Shown here: piece by piece, positions 52,270 to 54,704 of the stretch
How the letters are laid out: each line of letters opens with the position of its first letter
Numbering within the stretch: the first letter of the stretch is position 1
Assembly: GCA_003133745.1 (NCBI GenBank)
Contig: PKZD01000034.1
Span: 1,886-56,589 of the forward strand
Direction: 5' to 3'
From: Candidatus Tyrphobacter aquilonaris
GTDB taxonomy: Bacteria > Vulcanimicrobiota > Vulcanimicrobiia > Vulcanimicrobiales > Vulcanimicrobiaceae
Length of the DNA: 54,704 nt
The notes under the pieces: generated by a model
Database searches by the model: none
Told to the model about the DNA's origin: nothing
The model's input: the letters and a program-made list of their open reading frames with translations, nothing else
Made by a program: the position numbers and the translations under genes

Positions 52270-53936
52270 CAGTACACCAGCTTTCCGATTCGGCCCGGAT
52301 TCAGGCCCGTGCCTGGTTCGCAGAACCAGAGCGAGCCGTCGGGCGCAACCGCGATGCCCCTGAGGCCGAGCCCCGTAACGGGCGACGTATATTCGCTCAT
52401 CGTACCGCCGGTCGTGACGCGGCCGATGCGGTCGAGTCCGTTCTCCGTGAACCAGAGCGCGCCGTCTTTGCCGACGACGATGCCGACCGGTTCCGAGTTC
52501 GGCGTAAGCGTCGGGAACTCGCCTGTCACGCTGAACGAGCTCGGCGAGAGACGGCCGATGTTGCCCGTGCCGTTCTCCGTGAACCAGAGGTTGCCGTCAG
52601 GCCCCCGGACGATCTGCTCGGGAACCGTTCCCGTCGTGAGCGAGATCTCGCTCTGCGTGGTGAAGAGGTTTGCGATGCGGCCGATCTTGTCCACCGCGCT
52701 CTCGGTGTAGTAGATGTTGTTGTCCGGGGCCGTCGAGATCCCGAACGGACCGGAATTTGCGGTTGGAATGCTCGTCTCGCCCGCAACGCCCGAGCTGATT
52801 CCCTGGAAGCCGACGCGGCTCGAGCCGTTGGCGACGTACCAGATATTGCCATCGAGTCGGTCGACGAGCCCGAGCGGATTGTCGGGCGGCGGCGGCGCGA
52901 AGAGCGTCGAGTACTCGGTGAAGGCGCCGGCCGTCGTGACCCTGGCGATCTTGCTCGTACCGGGAGACGGGGTCGTCGAGAACTCGGTGAACCAAAGGTT
53001 CCCGTCCGATGCGCCGATGATCATCTGTGGCTGTGCATTCGCCGTCGGGACCGTGAACTCGGTGACGACGCCCGCGGGTGTGATGCGCGCGACGGCGCCG
53101 CCCGGATTTTCGGTGAACCACATGTTCCCGTCGCTTCCCGCCGCGATCCATTGCGGGCGGTTCGTCGAAACGGGAATCGAGAACTGGTAGAAGGTCGGCG
53201 TCGGCGCGAAGGTGGCGGCGACACTGGCAACGCCCGTTGCCGCAGCGACGACGGTGGCGCTCGAGAGCGTGCCGCCGTTGTAGGTGAGGGTCGCGGTCGT
53301 CGAGGGGCCCGACAGCGTGTTCGTCGAGAGCGAGAGCGTCCCACTGCTCGCCGGATCGTTGATGGTCAGGTTGATCGGCGTGCTGTAGTTTCCCGGAGAG
53401 ACGATGACGTTGCCGTCGGCGTCCTTCCCGGCGACGTTCACGTTGACCGTTGCGGGTACGCCCGCGTTCGGGCTCGCATTCGAGAAGCTGATTGACAGCG
53501 ACGCGATAATGCCGTTCAACGTCGCGGAGATCGTATTGGCGGTGTTCGCGACGATCTGCTGCGTGATCGCGGCCGTCGCAAGCTTGTTGCCGCCGCCGTT
53601 CGGCTCGTCGTACGTCGTAAAGACGAAGGTGTCCGTTCCCACGGGAGCATTGATGACGAGCGTGCTCCCTGGCGAGTTCAGGAACTGCTCCGTGCCGCCG
53701 TTGACGGTGATGCCGACGCTCTGAGCCGTCGCGCCGACATACTGCGGTGTGCGGGTAGAGGTCGAGTTCGTGCCGTCATTGTTCCAGTGCATGGTGAACG
53801 TGACTTGAGCCTGGGCGGCCACGCTGCCGCCGTGGCTTGAAGTGCCTGTCGACGGAAGCGAACCAGCGCCGCCACCGCCAGAGCAGGCTGCGAGCGCTAA
53901 GAGCGCCGCAGCTGCGATATATCTCCGCAAAAGCAT
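52269..53936 (-). CDS. lipoprotein with Ig-like region and virginiamycin-B-lyase-type beta-propeller
   Basis: The 555-residue protein has lipobox LAAC at residues 15-18. A serine/glycine linker and an Ig-like strand-rich region (about residues 60-250) come next. Seven propeller units follow, each with a core like DGNLWFTE (GSDGNMWFTE, ASDGNLWFTE, RLDGNIWYVA, APDNNIYYTE, GPDGNLWFTE, GKDGALWFTE, APDGSLWFCE). Seven units fit one propeller as in virginiamycin B lyase. I do not claim lyase activity, since many such surface proteins have other roles. The ATG at 53936 has GGAGG ten bases before it. The open frame further upstream is unrelated. Confidence 0.82.
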   Translation of the reverse strand: MLLRRYIAAAALLALAACSGGGGAGSLPSTGTSSHGGSVAAQAQVTFTMHWNNDGTNSTSTRTPQYVGATAQSVGITVNGGTEQFLNSPGSTLVINAPVGTDTFVFTTYDEPNGGGNKLATAAITQQIVANTANTISATLNGIIASLSISFSNASPNAGVPATVNVNVAGKDADGNVIVSPGNYSTPINLTINDPASSGTLSLSTNTLSGPSTTATLTYNGGTLSSATVVAAATGVASVAATFAPTPTFYQFSIPVSTNRPQWIAAGSDGNMWFTENPGGAVARITPAGVVTEFTVPTANAQPQMIIGASDGNLWFTEFSTTPSPGTSKIARVTTAGAFTEYSTLFAPPPPDNPLGLVDRLDGNIWYVANGSSRVGFQGISSGVAGETSIPTANSGPFGISTAPDNNIYYTESAVDKIGRIANLFTTQSEISLTTGTVPEQIVRGPDGNLWFTENGTGNIGRLSPSSFSVTGEFPTLTPNSEPVGIVVGKDGALWFTENGLDRIGRVTTGGTMSEYTSPVTGLGLRGIAVAPDGSLWFCEPGTGLNPGRIGKLVY

Positions 53937-54061
53937 TGGGATGGGGCCTCCAAGAGTAGCAAGAAAGAAGGACCGGTTACGGACCATCCTAATCCGCGCT
54001 TCATCTCGGAACACCTTCCGCTCGCCCGGAAGCTCCGGCAGTCGCTTGCCCACCGAGTAAC

Positions 54062-54704
54062 CTAAGGGGAACGAAGCTCGTCGGCGCGGCGCTCCGGGGT
54101 GACGAAGTAGCCGATCCCCGTCAGAACGATGACCGCGAGAAAGACGACGAACGCGATCGTCGCGAGCGCGCTCGCATAGTTCGGTAGTCCGTTCGGCATC
54201 GCGAAGCGCGTTTTCGCGATCGTCGCTTCGAACTGGGCGGCACCCGCGGAGATGAGGTTCCCAATCTGGTAGGTGAACCCGGGAAAGGTGCCGCGCGCGC
54301 CGCCGGGCGAGATCTCGTTGAGGTGCGCAGGGATGATGCCCCAAGCGCCCTGCACCATGAACTGGATGAGAAAGCCGCCGATCCCGAGCAAGGCAGTCGT
54401 CGGCGAAAACGCCCAGAGCGGAATCATCAAGACACCGAGTGCCGCCGCGATCAGAATCCCGGCGCGCCGGCCGATTCGCTGCGAGAGCGCGCCGAAGCAG
54501 AGTCCGCCCGCGATCGCGCCGATGTTATAGACGATCGCAAGCCAAGCGACCGTTCCGGTGGCGAAGCGTCGCTGCTGCTCCAAGAACGTGGGGTAGATAT
54601 CTTGCGTGCCGTGGCTCAGGAAATTGAACGCGGCCATGAGCAACACGGTGTAGACGAAGAGCGGGGCGTAGCGCGCGATCGCGCCGATGCTCGGCACCGG
54701 CGCG
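54062..54704 (-). CDS. MFS transporter, C-terminal part (runs off the window)
   Basis: The last 211 or so residues of a major-facilitator transporter are visible, with about six membrane helices. The segment between helices contains LSQRIGRRAGILIAAALG, the second-half version of the MFS A-motif. The stop is at 54062. The coding frame continues beyond the window end, so the true start is not seen. The sequence around SHGTQDIYPTFL resembles the sugar-acid or sialate type MFS group, but the substrate is unknown. Confidence 0.85.
   Translation of the reverse strand, partial: APVPSIGAIARYAPLFVYTVLLMAAFNFLSHGTQDIYPTFLEQQRRFATGTVAWLAIVYNIGAIAGGLCFGALSQRIGRRAGILIAAALGVLMIPLWAFSPTTALLGIGGFLIQFMVQGAWGIIPAHLNEISPGGARGTFPGFTYQIGNLISAGAAQFEATIAKTRFAMPNGLPNYASALATIAFVVFLAVIVLTGIGYFVTPERRADELRSP

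Noticed and set aside
1-54704. Search for CRISPR arrays, insertion sequences, prophage genes, rRNA and tRNA genes
   Set aside because: No regularly spaced repeats, transposase or integrase-like frames, or cloverleaf/rRNA-like sequences were recognised. The only repeats are the short elements listed.

Overview
The window is a gene-dense, high-GC stretch of bacterial chromosome. Nearly every gap is under 150 bases, GTG, TTG and probably CTG starts are common, and stop/start overlaps such as ATGA, GTGA and TTGA link genes into long operons. There are no phage genes, rRNAs, recognisable tRNAs or CRISPR arrays. Several traits would fit an uncultivated Terrabacteria-type lineage such as Candidatus Eremiobacterota (WPS-2): OpcA, a fused transaldolase-phosphoglucose isomerase, virginiamycin-lyase-like propeller lipoproteins and a winged-helix/TPR regulator. 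That placement is an inference from gene style, not from a marker comparison.

Layout: (1) 279-5945, plus strand: hutH-hutU-hutI-hutF turns histidine into N-formylglutamate. (2) 6014-10406, plus: a STAS protein, an exported protein, a TetR regulator, an HlyD/EmrA-type adaptor and a TolC-type channel, behind a visible promoter; then a secreted serine hydrolase (10449-11570). (3) 11573-20488, minus: a pentose-phosphate operon in the order tkt, tal-pgi fusion, gnd, zwf, opcA, pgl. (4) 20598-22545, plus: dapD and a dapC-like aminotransferase for lysine and diaminopimelate synthesis. (5) 22551-29104, minus: a short-repeat cluster, a ParD antitoxin remnant, then (in transcription order) radA, ftcD, an M16 protease and an aldehyde dehydrogenase. 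(6) 29196-34632, plus: cmk, plsC, ispH and a 1101-residue tandem GT-C glycosyltransferase. (7) 34616-37701, minus: Phd/YefM antitoxin, VapC toxin, argB and a family-5 solute-binding lipoprotein. (8) 37796-45259, plus: argF-argR-argG-argH-argC-argJ-argD. (9) 45231-54704: a winged-helix/TPR membrane regulator facing a DUF5916-type outer-membrane protein, a small membrane protein with tsaD, a Crp/Fnr regulator, a propeller-like protein, two lipoproteins and a partial MFS transporter.

How the parts work together: the hut genes and the separate ftcD give two outlets for formiminoglutamate. The pentose-phosphate operon supplies NADPH and pentoses. The arg cluster, with argB on the opposite strand, covers arginine synthesis by the acetyl cycle, because ArgJ regenerates the acetyl donor. 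ArgR is encoded inside the operon it probably controls. Most of the window is housekeeping metabolism.

The less ordinary signals are: a dispersed short repeat that supplies the interdomain linker of the Tal-Pgi fusion; a toxin-antitoxin pair whose toxin gene overlaps the start of argB; the tandem GT-C enzyme with a soluble insert; and a regulator and envelope-protein pair that start only two bases apart. I saw no wholly new multi-gene system that I could defend.
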